The notes beneath the pieces are model-generated. The model saw nothing but the letters and a program-made list of their open reading frames with translations, was not told the origin of the DNA and did no database searches. From NCBI GenBank assembly GCA_905221605.1, contig CAJNDS010002382.1, forward strand, positions 62,001-126,000: a DNA stretch of 64,000 nucleotides. Direction: 5' to 3'. Positions within the stretch are counted from its first letter, which is position 1; every line of letters starts with the position of its first letter. Below, piece after piece: positions 43,001-52,429 of the stretch. A program made the translations under genes and the position numbers. This DNA is from Symbiodinium natans. Its lineage: Eukaryota; Sar; Dinophyceae; Suessiales; Symbiodiniaceae.

Positions 43001-43558
43001 TAGACTTTCACGACAACCTCAAGGAATTTACCCGCGCAAGAACATCAAAGACAAAGAGAAGGTCATAGCCAAGGCCCAGCAGGCTCACAGGGAAGGTTGC
43101 ATCAGCGAAACTTTGCTGCAAACTATAGTGAACCAGCATTGTTACCATAAGACGTTGGCCCTAGACTTCAATGGATCCTGATTCCAACTCATGCTGAGGA
43201 TGCTGCTTGTGAATTCTTGGTCAGCTGGGTCAAAGGCACACTCAGACGGCATCCAAGACCTGCCCAGTACGAGTTCTTGAACCACAGGCTGCTTAGTTGA
43301 ACAAAGGATCGACAACCAGTGACCCGGACACAGCCCACTTCACCCTTAGAAGCCTTAGGCTGATATTGTCCCTAAACCCTAAACCCTAAACCCTAAACCC
43401 TACACTCTTTGTCTCTCAGGTTCGTTGATGATGATGGCGGCCCTCCTGTTCCTGCAAGAGAGATGCCAGCCGAAGTTCGACCGATACGAGTGCGAGCAGA
43501 ATCGGGAGCACAACTGCCAGCGGACAATGAGGATGATGAGGATGCAGAGGATGAATGA
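40052..43558 (+). CDS. DUF7869-type gene, candidate transposase
   Basis: A multi-exon gene. The N-terminal exon (Met 40052 or 40064) has a basic then Ser/Glu-rich linker (HVKKRKAPS, EQSTSEPDYEDD) and ends near KRRVCTKKPS. Small exons follow: VGYGRVHRVFGQ (about 40660), WHRYQYDAEGMPDKFRFE (about 40870-40960), FSTFCRAVRECRGWLKFRKN with GEHPVCDTCWLLG (about 41330-41430, a Cys/His element) and DEYIRHLMLQWQDREADLRW (about 41633). The core at about 41890-42500 has HALAFDIKDPDNF, HVAILQDNCSRDCKNG and the signature KGHTHGPLDALGGQAVVKC. The C-terminus includes HPEDIVLVVRQRMASRR, QPQGIYPRKNIKDKEKV and a last acidic exon 43421-43558. This order (Cys-rich segment, YxxHLxxQxxDR, DN, GHTHxxxD) is that of DUF7869 proteins, which look like RNase H-fold integrases. 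A catalytic role in moving the 25.7-kb block is inference. Confidence 0.65.
43370..43402 (+). repeat. CCCTAAA telomere-type array inside the last intron
   Basis: About five CCCTAAA heptamers directly upstream of the acceptor CTCTCAG|G of the final exon of the DUF7869-type gene. Confidence 0.85.
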
Positions 43559-44645
43559 TTAGTTTTGTGCTCCTGAAGCAGGCAAAGCAGGCAAAGTCAA
43601 CAAGTAAGCTTTAGTCAAATTGTTGACCTCTGTGTTATAGGCAACCCCTGGTAAAAGTAAGCTCTTGCTTCTTAACCGTTTTTCCTCCACCAAAGCTTAC
43701 TTGCACATAGCGGCCCTTGGCGGTACTGCGCCTCCTCGCGGCATTGCACCTCCTCCTCGCAGTCCAACAAAGCCTGCAGTTGTTCGTTAGGGACAAAGCT
43801 TGTGGATGGTTGGGAGGGCTTTCTGGGTATCGAGGCTGGAAAGACCAGCAGAGCCACTTGCTTTTGGAAAGCAATGAAGGAGGGCCGTTTTAGGGCTTTG
43901 GACTTTTAGTTCCACACCGTTTACAAGAGCATTCTTGTTTGGCTGGAGATTAGTGATTCTGTTTGGAACGGTTTGGGGGGATGATGCTTTCTAGTTCCAG
44001 GAATTCTGACAGGTGATTTGCAAGATAGTATAATTGCAAACCAGTTCCTACTCACCTGTCTTCTCCACACAGAAACAAACGGCTTGCGCCGAAAGGTGCA
44101 GCCTGAAAGGCAAGGTTCCTTAGAACTGCAAACAGTTCCTATTCAAGTATGTCCCCATACAGAAACACTGAAAGGTGCAGCCTCCGAACCCTCCGAATAA
44201 ATTGCAGGCTTTGAGCCGAGGGGCGCAGCCTGAGAAGTCCAAACTCCGAACAAAGTCCAAACCCCAAACCTGAACAAATTTACACATGTCCCAAGATCTC
44301 GGAAAAAGTTCCCAAGATTATGGAATTGGTTCCTGAGGGACGACATAAATGCCCAAAAAAACAAACCACAAAGTACACTAACTCAGGCAATCTTATCATC
44401 AGGTTTCCAGAATGGGAAACTTTTTCACCTCTCCGGCGGCGCTGCAGCCTCCTCCTTTGCTTTGTACGGGCCAATCCATTCCCCGAGCTGCATTTGGCTC
44501 GGGGCCTTTGTCTGGACAAGCAGGGCGACGACCTTGTAACATCCTGGTTTCAGGATCAACCTTAGTTGCCCAATACCCTGGCCCAAAAAAGTTTAAACTT
44601 TTCTTTTAGTAGGGGCTTTGTATATCCAAAAGTTTAAAGTTCACC
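43559..44645. repeat. Repeat-filled interval between convergent genes
   Basis: Lies between the 3' ends of the plus-strand DUF7869 gene and the minus-strand coiled-coil/ADP-ribosyltransferase-like gene. It contains the second copy of the dispersed repeat (43875-44140) and GCGCAGCC-type motifs. The short frames here have no exon-like continuity. Confidence 0.6.
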
Positions 44646-47067
44646 TCATGGGCTCCTAAGCAACTGATCTGACTTCTTGTTTGGCCTGGAGTTCGCGACG
44701 ACATACTGGATCTCGACCACTGTCCTCAGGGCATAGGGACACCACTTGACCTCAGGTCCGACATCCAAGAACATGAACGAGTAGAACGGAGCGTAGTTCA
44801 GGGCCTTTGACGCTCGGTTCATGTGGTGGGCGTACAAGCCCTCAAACTCACCATCATCTCCAGAAAAATAACGCGAGCCTGATCTTTCAGCAGTGGAGGG
44901 CTGCAGACCTTCCAGCAGGATCCTGCGGAGGCAATACGGGTGTGTGCCGTGGAAGGCCACACCGGTCTCGTCGGTGTTGGCTCCAGGCAGCGGCTGCCCT
45001 TGTGGCGGAAGCGTCACCCGCAAAAAGCCTAGAAGGTGGGTCGACGGGCCCATCAACTCCTCATCCAGTCTGAGGAGCCCAGGCCGGCTTGCCAAGAAGG
45101 ATGCCAAAACACGTTCCGGCTCCGGGCAGTACGACCACTTTTGCCAGCGCTGCGCCAGCTTGGCATTGACAAACCGGCCTTCGTGGTCATTCCAAGTTTC
45201 AGGAGTGCCATTTGCAGCTCGCACCGGCCTCGGATACAGCTGCATGTGGAACCGGTCGTAGGCCCACCCACTATCGATCACCTCCAACAGGTCGGCTTTG
45301 ATCTGCTCCGCAATCTCGTGTTCCACCCACATTGGCATGTCGTCGTCCGACATGGGCTCTTCTTTGACTTTTTCCAGTGAGGGCTCTTCTTTGACTTTTG
45401 CCAGTGAGGAGACCGCCTTTGCACACAGCTTCTGACTCGCTTAATTTTAACCGCCTTCAAAAAAATAGAAACAGTTACAGGAGAGGGCACAGGGGCAGCT
45501 ACAACAGAGTACCCTTCTTCACTGCCTTGGACTCCTGCTGCAAAGTTCCAGCCGGGCGTACAGTAGTCGGCTGCCCCTCTCCAGCTGTTGACTCATCCTT
45601 GGATGTGAAGAGGTTTCTGGGGTTTAGGGTTCAAGTCTTCCAGGTTTTAACTTTTAAGATGTATATAATAGGGAAATGAACATGAAGTGCTTCCCAAGCC
45701 ACATGAGACACGGTCTTCTCTGCCTGGAACAAATAAATGACTGGTGTTGGTATGAGTGCTCCCCTCAACACTGAACCCTAAACCCCAAACCCGGTCTTTA
45801 CTCCATGTCCGCCTCTGCAGTGCTGGCAGGCTCTTGAGCACTTCGAAGATCCGCCTCACTCTGCGAGGCCCCTTTCTCCAGCTCGGAGATTTTCTCCTGT
45901 CAGGGCTCTCAGACTCTAAGCCACCTCTAGACCCTAAACCCTAAACCCTGAACCCTAGGCTGTGCACATCCACAGTCCTGCCTTGTACTTGGCCACCTCC
46001 AAAAGAGCCTTTTCCATTCTCTCCTTGTACACATCTGCTCTGGCCGCATCCACGATCCAATGTCCCATTTGATCCTTGAGCAGATCTGCTTGCCTCGTTT
46101 CATTTTCCTGGCCAGGGTTTAGGGTTCAGGGTTCAGGGTTTAGGGCTAATGAGAAGACTGTGCATGGAAGACTTTGCATGGGGCTTGCGGGCCTTAAGAG
46201 TGGGGCCAAGGGTTTAGGGTTTACTTTGCATTGAATTGGCCTTGCCGGCCTGACAAATTTGAAGCTCAGAGATGAGCTCCTCTGCCTCCTTCAGTTTCTG
46301 GTCTTTCTCCTGACATCAGTTGGATTCGGGTTTTCTGAAGATTGCATCCAATTTATGCTTCCGATTAGTTACTTGGAGTATGGAACCGTACCTGGCCTGG
46401 TTGTCCTTCAGGAGCCTGTCGCGCTCCTCCTCGACCAGCCTGTTGCTTTCGACGCACTTCGCCCACCGATGCTCCAGGTCTTCAAGTTGCACCTGTTAGG
46501 GTCAAGCAGAGGCAACAACAAGGGACAGGGTTTCATGTACGGTTTCAGGTTTAGGACAGGAGTTGCACCCCAAACCCTGAACCCAAAACCCAAAACCCTA
46601 AACCCTAAACCTAAACCCTAAACCTGCCCGGCCTGCTGATCCGAGCACTGCTTTTGCAGTGTGTCTCTTTGCTCGGTGGTTGCGTCCAGCTGGGTTTGCA
46701 GCTTGTCCCCCTGGGCCTGCAGATCCGAGCACTGCTTCTGCAGTGTGTCTCTCTCCTCGGCAGTTGCATCCAGCTGGGTTTGCAGCGCATCCCTTTGCTG
46801 GGTGACTTCAGCCAGCTGGTCTTGCAGCGAAAGTGTTTCCTCCTGGGTGGCAGTCAGCTTTTTGCTGACGGCCCACCGCAAGTCCCTTCTTTCCTCGTTG
46901 GATGGAGTCTCCTTTTTTCGCTTGTTCTCCCTTTGCCTGCGGGTGAGCTGAGGCTCATTGTGGGATGAAGCCGGCTCTGTCGACTCTTGACTCCAACCTT
47001 GTCTGCAATCTTGATTCCAGTGTTGGTTCCAGTGTTGACTCCAACCTGGATTCCATGGGCCCGACAT
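44646..47067 (-). CDS. Coiled-coil protein with C-terminal ADP-ribosyltransferase-like domain
   Basis: Minus-strand exons: 47067-46624 (Met, Trp/Gln leader, then heptad repeats LQTQLDATAEERDTLQKQCS twice), 46492-46397, 46309-46250, 46107-45982, 45896-45813, one from 45723, one from 45616 (STAGEGQPTTVRPAG) and a last exon of about 45440-44646. All of exons 1-5 are whole codons (148, 32, 20, 42 and 28), so the introns are phase 0; intron 1 starts GT, introns 2-5 start GC. The last exon has duplicated LAKVKEEP / LEKVKEEP, then AFHGTHPYCLRRILLEGL, a YAHHMNRASKALNY segment and LRTVVEIQYVV, resembling the H-Y-E layout of PARP-like ADP-ribosyltransferases. An alternative stop at 45798 would end a 280-residue coiled-coil product. 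The paralogue at 51786-50791 supports exons 2 and 5. Substrate unknown. Confidence 0.55.
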
Positions 47068-48276
47068 TGCGAGCTAGTGGCTGTAGTGGTTGGCTGGGGG
47101 GGGGGCTATGTTAAGAACAGCCTATGTAATTATTAGCTTCCTGCAACAGTATGCTCATCACGGTTGCAGTCTTGCCTGAGGTGAGGTGGCACAGGGCTTT
47201 GCTGCAAGACTACACTGACTACACCTAAGCCTTAAATCCTATGGAATGCACAAACTGGTTTCTACACTGCACCCTGGGTTTGCAATTTCTTGTACGATCG
47301 CCCCTGCGCCTTTCGGCACTGTGGCGGCCTACTCCTTGTGGCTGCTGAACATACTGCACCGAACCGTACAACTTAAACTCTAGAGCGTGAACGCAAACCA
47401 TGAACTAGGCACGACTACATAAAGCTGGGGCCAAGTGTGCTGCTCGCAGAAGTGTAGGGTACGGACTGAGACTCGTTTGGGTACCCCCAACACTAAACCC
47501 CAAACCCACAACCCTCCAAACAAACTGCAGGCTTTGCGCCTCGCGGCGCAGCCTCAGAAGCCCAAACCCCAAACCCACTAAACCCGATACCCAGGAAACC
47601 AGGCATTGCGCCTCGCGGCGCAGCCTGAGAAGGCCAAACCCCAAACCCACAAAACCCGATACCCACGAAACTCGAAACAAACAACTGCAGGCTTCGATAC
47701 CCAAACCGATACCCAAACCCCAAACCCACAAAACCCGATACCCACGAAACCCGAAACAAATCGATGCCCAGGCTTGGATACCCAAACCGATGCCCGAGCC
47801 CAAGCCCTAAACCTTTAGGAAGGTTCAAAGTGTTAAGGCTCTAGGAAGGTTGATTAGGAGAGTTGAATAAGAGTTAAACCTAACTCCTAAACCCTAAACC
47901 CTGGACTTGCAAAGCCTGCTAGGCCCTGGACATGATGATGGTGCGCTGGTATGCCTGGAAACAGTGGAGCACTGGCACATTTGGAGGTCCGAGACAGGGG
48001 GTAGAGGGTGGCTTGAAGGAGTGCTTAGTGACTAAGGCTTAGTGCTGAAGTTAAAGGAGTGCTTTGTGCTGAAATATGCACCTACTACTCGACATGGATG
48101 CACTAAAGGGGCTGCTTCTGGAAAGAAATGAAGGCGGGCCGTCTTAGGGCTTTGGACTTTTAGTTCCACACAGTTTACAAGAGCATTCTTGTTACACTGG
48201 ATATTAGACATTGTGTTTTCTTCAGCAATTTTGGCCCCACTGCAGTCCTTGTTTGTCTGACTGTCCCAACTTGCCA
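47068..48276. other. Interval with copied repeats
   Basis: 47110-47345 is the inverted partner of 28785-28990. 47500-47660 holds two copies of a CGCCTCGCGGCGCAGCCT-containing unit among CCCAAACCC motifs. 47680-48000 is the direct partner of 29690-30010, and 48130-48205 is a truncated dispersed repeat. No supportable gene. Confidence 0.6.
47110..47345 (-). repeat. Inverted partner of 28785-28990
   Basis: Reverse complement shares GTAGGCCGCCACAGTGCCGA, the CCAGTTTGTGCATTCCATAG phrase and GATGAGCATACTGTTGCA with the left copy. Confidence 0.75.
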
Positions 48277-48820
48277 ATGGCCGTGGCCGGAAATGCTCAG
48301 CAGCCTCTGGTGGAACTTAACGAGCTGCCATCAGCAAGAGAGGAGCTGCACCAGTTGCTGGTTCAGCTTTACACAACGCTGTTTGAGGAGCAAAGTTTCC
48401 TGGAGTTGCTCATGGAGAGGTACCGAGCCAGCTGGACACTGGGAACGCCGATCAAGCATTGGCACCATCGGTGGATGGAATTCCACCGTGAGAACCCTGA
48501 GGCTGGAAACCGTTTCTCTCCAGGAAACTGGTTCTGGTACTTCGGCATGGTGGTCCTCCTTCCACGTGAGATGTATGGTCGTAGCGACGACAAGAATGCG
48601 GGCGATTTTACAGAAGGATTCCTGATGTTCGTCTACGATGGGATCCGAGTGTCGTCGCAGCCGAAAGGTTTTCTACCATTTGCGCCGCTGGGTGTTGGCT
48701 TTGAAGAAGTTCCTTGAGCTGTCTATGCCAATGGCCCAGGACATGTTCGCCTGCCAGCCGACATGGACTTGGGAGCATGTCACTGTCTTTAATGATATGC
48801 TTGCTGCCCGGGGCGTGTGA
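48277..48820 (+). CDS. Unknown protein, frame broken near its C-terminus
   Basis: From the Met at 48277: MAVAGNAQQPLVELNELPSA, then a helical Leu/Glu-rich part (LHQLLVQLYTTLFEEQSFLE), LMERYRASWTLGTPIKHWHH and a Trp/Phe-rich part (GNWFWYFGMVVLLPREMYG, FLMFVYDG). The frame stops at 48717, but the next frame continues with convincing protein (FYHLRRWVLALKKFLELS, MFACQPTWTWEHVTVF) to a stop at 48820. The switch lies around 48640-48665. A single-base indel (mutation or sequencing error) or a very short intron would explain this. The frame is plus strand, opposite to the coiled-coil genes on both sides. No family recognised; the aromatic, helical character suggests a globular domain. Confidence 0.5.
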
Positions 48821-48985
48821 GTGCGAGGGTTGCAGTTTATTCCTGAATCAAACCACTGTGGCAGATTTCCTCAAACCTTAAGCTCTTACCCCGGAATCGA
48901 TACTGCAAGCCTCGACTTGCTTTGAATACCATGAGTTTCATGGCTGAAATTTGTGTACTGATGCACACACAAAGATTCAGAAGTC

Positions 48986-49385
48986 CAACTCGCTTGCGAG
49001 GGAAAAAAAAGGGGCAGAGTCTGCTTGCTTGCAAGGTTCTTTCGACAGAACATGTACTGTACTGGTGGTTGAGGTTTAGGGTCTAGGGTTTGGAGGCTAT
49101 TTGTTTGCTTGTTGGCGGAGCCCTCCCCGCTACACTCTCCCCCTTTACCTGCAACCTGCAAGCACTCACAAAGCGCAACCGGTTGCGCTATGTATATTCC
49201 TGAGCACACAGCCGTAAGTGTCTTCCAGGTGCTTGCAACCTGCTAGCACTCACAAAGCGCAACCGGTTGCGCTATGTATATTCCTGCAAGCACACAGCCG
49301 TAAGTGTCTTCCAGGTGCTTGCAACCTGCAAGCACTCCCAAAGCGCAACCGGTTGCGCTATGTATATTCCTGCAAGCACACAGCC
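48986..49385 (+). repeat. Palindromic satellite array and shared flank, copy 2
   Basis: 48986-49190 is a direct copy of 32085-32280 (CGACAGAACATGTACTGTAC, then CTCCCCGCTACACTCTCCCC). It is followed by three satellite units with the 18-bp palindrome at about 49172, 49257 and 49341. The first unit lacks a few bases (CCTGAGCACAC instead of CCTGCAAGCACAC). Confidence 0.85.
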
Positions 49386-49507
49386 GCAGCACTCTCCCCC
49401 TTTACCTTCTCCCGTAGTACCTGACCTCTCCTGTACCTCTCCCAAAGCACAAAACCCAAAAACACTTCGATGCAACACAAGCACACACACACAAGGGCAG
49501 CTGCACA

Positions 49508-50455
49508 GATGATGTGACTGTGAAGTGTAAACTCAGTCGACAGCTGGGCTTCAGCAGATGGTTTTGTTATTGTGGGACTTCGTTGTGGAAGCTGTGACCC
49601 TGGCGACAGGCCTCGAAGGCGAACCATCGGCCCAGGCAACCGACCTCAGCTTTTTGTGACACACCAGGGCTTCGGTCTTTGGATTCTCTGCAGACTTCTA
49701 GAACAGCGAATCTTCTTTTGCCAGGGTGTTGCAATTGTCAGCTGTGCAGTCGGTCAAAGGAGCTTGAAACGGATCCGGAGCCCTTGACCTTCAGGTGGCT
49801 CCACCAAGTGGGGAGCTCATCCACGAACTGGTTCCACTTGGAGCGGATGTGCTCTGCAGTCACCTAAGTTTAGACTTGGATTAAGTGCCTGACTGGACTT
49901 GCACAACACATGAAAACCATCAAACGAAAAATCCAAAACATGTCCGGGGCTCCGCCTCACCCTGCTCCACCTCACCCTGCTCCACGTCACCCTGCTCCAC
50001 GTCACCCTGCTTGACCTCACCCTGCTCCACCTCACCCTGAAGCTCCACCTCACCCTGAAGCTCCACCTCACCCTGCTCCTGCTCAGCCGGCTGCTTTGAG
50101 GTCCGCTGCGCATCCAGCCGTGCAGGTGGCTCCGTCGGCTGTGCTTTCGTCTGCAGAGCAGTCTGAAGCATCTGAGCCGGCTGCTGCTCTGAGGTCCGCT
50201 GCGCATCCAGCCAAGGTGCAGGTGGCTCCGTCGGCTTTGCTTTTGACTTCAGAGCAGACCGCGGGTCCATGGCAGCTCGTGTTTCGGTGACCTAGTGTGT
50301 CAGGTTTTTTTGGCTGCACCTGTACATAGAAGCCCTTCAGTGGAATTCCTGTCCTTTAAGATTTCTCTATTGCACCTATACTGCTTGTGTTTCGGTGACC
50401 CACTGTATGAGCCCTGCACTCGAGCCTCAACGGTTTCAGAGGGTCACTGGCAGAG
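49508..50455 (-). repeat. Inner inverted repeat, right arm
   Basis: Partner of 33474-34406 in opposite orientation. It lacks the ~25-bp insertion of the left copy and has a different number of short EVELQG/EQG-coding repeats. Confidence 0.85.
49738..50270 (-). CDS. Small acidic repeat gene, copy 2
   Basis: Exon 1 (50270 to about 49920) begins MDPRSALKSKAKPTEPPAPW and has the same LDAQRTSEQQPAQMLQT repeat, but the second repeat is shortened (LDAQRTSKQPAEQEQG). The tail carries more EVELQG/EVEQG units than copy 1. Exon 2 begins at an AG|G acceptor near 49865 and encodes VTAEHIRSKWNQFVDELP, TWWSHLKVKGSGSVSSS and FDRLHS, stopping at 49738. This copy appears more intact than the plus-strand copy, which is truncated by an insertion. 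The function is unknown and the exact splice donor is not clear. Confidence 0.45.
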
Positions 50456-50790
50456 TGGCACTTGTGCGCTGACAACAAACATCAAGATCAGAGTCAGCCA
50501 GCTCACAGTCAGAAAGCAAAGCTTCTTTGCTATCACTTGTGCTTGCGAGCATTTGGTGAAACAGTGAAGGTCGCACTGCCTTCCAAACATGATCGACGCA
50601 ACGATGGGCCGACTCACAAAGCTCTGGAACACAAGAACTCCAAGAAGATCACTGGTAAGTATTCCAAGACCGCACAAGTAGCCACAATCATCCCACATCA
50701 TCCTGGTGTTCCTGGGAGATCAACGGCGCTTCAGTGGGTTTAGAGGTTTAGCAAAGTAAGGGTATGGAGTCCGAGTGCATCCCAAGCCAC

Positions 50791-51786
50791 TCAATCTGAA
50801 TCCTCGGGCTCCTTGTCGGGTGTTACAACCGTGGTGGGCGATTGCGACTCTGCAGCAGACGAGGCGGCAGCTTGCAAGGCGGCAGCTTGTAACTCTTCCA
50901 GTCTCATCGCGAAGATGGCTTCTTTTGCCTGGAACAACTCAACATTTACCCCCAACCCTAAACCCTAAAGACAAACATGCACCCCTCAACCCCAAACCCG
51001 GTTTGGTCGGCCTTTGTGATTTCGTCTGCCTTCTGGATCCGGAGTTCAAGGATACGTTCCTTGTGAGCTTTCAGCAGCGCTGGCTGGAACGACTTTAGCT
51101 CCTTGAGGGATGCTTTAAGACTGCAAGTTGCAAGTGTTTGCATGTTTTTGCTTCCCGACCTGGCCTCGTTCTCTTTCAAGAGAAGGTCTCTCTCCTGCAG
51201 GAAAGCTAGGTTGACCTGGAGGGCGAAGCCATGCTGCTGCTCGAGGTCATGCTGCTGCTGCTGCAGGTTGTCAAACTTCTCCTCTGGGCAACAGCTTGAG
51301 GGATGTTTTAAGATTGCAAATTGCAAGAGTTTGCATGTTTTTGCTTCCCGACCTGGCCTTGCTCTCTTTCAAGAGAAGGTCATGCTGCTGCTCGAGGTCA
51401 TCCTTCTGCTGCTGCAGGTTGTCAACCTTCTCCTCTGGGCAACAGCTTGAGGGATGTTTCAAGATTGCAAATTGCAAGTGTTTGCATGTTTTTGCTTCCC
51501 GACCTGGCCTTGTTCTCTTTCAAGAGAAGGTCTCTCTCCTGCACCAGAGCTAGATTGGCCTCGAGACCGAGGTTATGCTCCTGCTGCAGCTTGTCAAACT
51601 TCTCCTCTGGGCAACAGCAGGGTCCGGGCAAGTAGGGTCAACAAAAAACAACTCCCATGAATGGACATGCCGGGCCTGCAGGTCTTTAAGCTTCTGCTTC
51701 AAGTCGTTGCACTGCAATCGCAAGTCTTTGCGCTCCCGGCCACTGGGAGTGTTCTTCTTTCTCAGGTTCTGCTCTTTTTTCCCCAT
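50791..51786 (-). CDS. Short coiled-coil paralogue with tandemly duplicated exons
   Basis: Six minus-strand exons: 51786-51676, 51604-51509, 51432-51358, 51281-51165, 51101-51012 and 50928-50791 (37, 32, 25, 39, 30 and 45 codons plus stop), 208 residues in all. Every exon is a whole number of codons only if introns begin with GC and end with AG. Exon 1 (RKKNTPSGRERKDLR) matches RKKETPSNEERRDLR of the gene at 47 kb, and exon 2 (32 residues, ending QERDLLLKENK) matches that gene's 32-residue exon 2 (EERDRLLKDNQ). Exons 2-4 are diverged copies of one exon (EKFDNLQQQ...LLLKEN), separated by nearly identical ~76-bp introns. Most of the chain is heptad-rich. The C-terminus ends at an acidic tail (TPDKEPEDSD) with no enzyme domain, so the ADP-ribosyltransferase-like part of the longer paralogue is missing. 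The Met at 51879 is less likely because its leader lies in repeat sequence. Confidence 0.65.
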
Positions 51787-52015
51787 TGAGCCAGTGGAAT
51801 TCCTGTCCTTCAAGATTTCTCTATTGCGCCTGTACTGCTCATGTTTGGTGACCGAGTGCGTCAGTTTTTTTGGACGCACCTGTGCATAGAAGCCTTTCAG
51901 TGGAATTCCTGTCCTTTAAGATTTCTCTATCGCACCTATACTGCTCGTGTTTCGGTGACCGACTGTATGAGCCCTGCACTTGAGCCTCAACGGTTTCAGA
52001 GGGTCACATTCTGAT
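51787..52015 (+). repeat. Partial tandem copies of the inner repeat outer edge
   Basis: Two successive versions of CAGTGGAATTCCTGTCCTT...GGTGACC, matching 50335-50440, the second extending to GCCTCAACGGTTTCAGAGGG. The copy of the phrase at 52030 (GGCAGAGTGGCACTTGTG) is separated by a small insertion. Confidence 0.75.
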
Positions 52016-52174
52016 TCGTTTCATGACTGCTGGCAGAGTGGCACTTGTGCACTGACAACAAACCCCCCCCCCACACACACAAACCGCAAGAACAGCTCTG
52101 AAATGCATTTCTGCACTACTGTCAGCTTAGTGCCGCACAGTGTTGTTGGTGTGGAGTTCTCGAAGTGAAGCAAC

Positions 52175-52429
52175 ATGCCTTACAGCGACAAACAGGACAA
52201 AGCAAAAAGTCAACATTCACATGGCTTCACCACAGGATCAACAGTGTCTGCTCATGCCCAGAAGAACTTACCAGTATCCACCTGTTCAAGCAAACCACTA
52301 GGAAAACCCTTGCCGAGGGCAGGACTGCTGAAGAAGAACAAATCTGGGTCGTCGCAACTTGCCCAGAATGCAAGGAGAGGGGGGGTGGGGGGGGGGGGGC
52401 TGGGGTTGACAGTTTACAGTTTGGTTTGA
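52175..52429 (+). CDS. Small basic ORF in the right terminal repeat
   Basis: The frame reads MPYSDKQDKAKSQHSHGFTT, then PLGKPLPRAGLLKKNKSG and SSQLAQNARRG, ending in low-complexity poly-G sequence. In the left terminal repeat the minus strand at about 28440-28535 keeps the corresponding amino acids (KPLGKPVLRAGLLK, GRSGSSQLAQNARR) despite nucleotide changes. This may mean it was coding, or only that the repeats are fairly recent copies. No family recognised. Confidence 0.3.
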   Translation: MPYSDKQDKAKSQHSHGFTTGSTVSAHAQKNLPVSTCSSKPLGKPLPRAGLLKKNKSGSSQLAQNARRGGVGGGGLGLTVYSLV

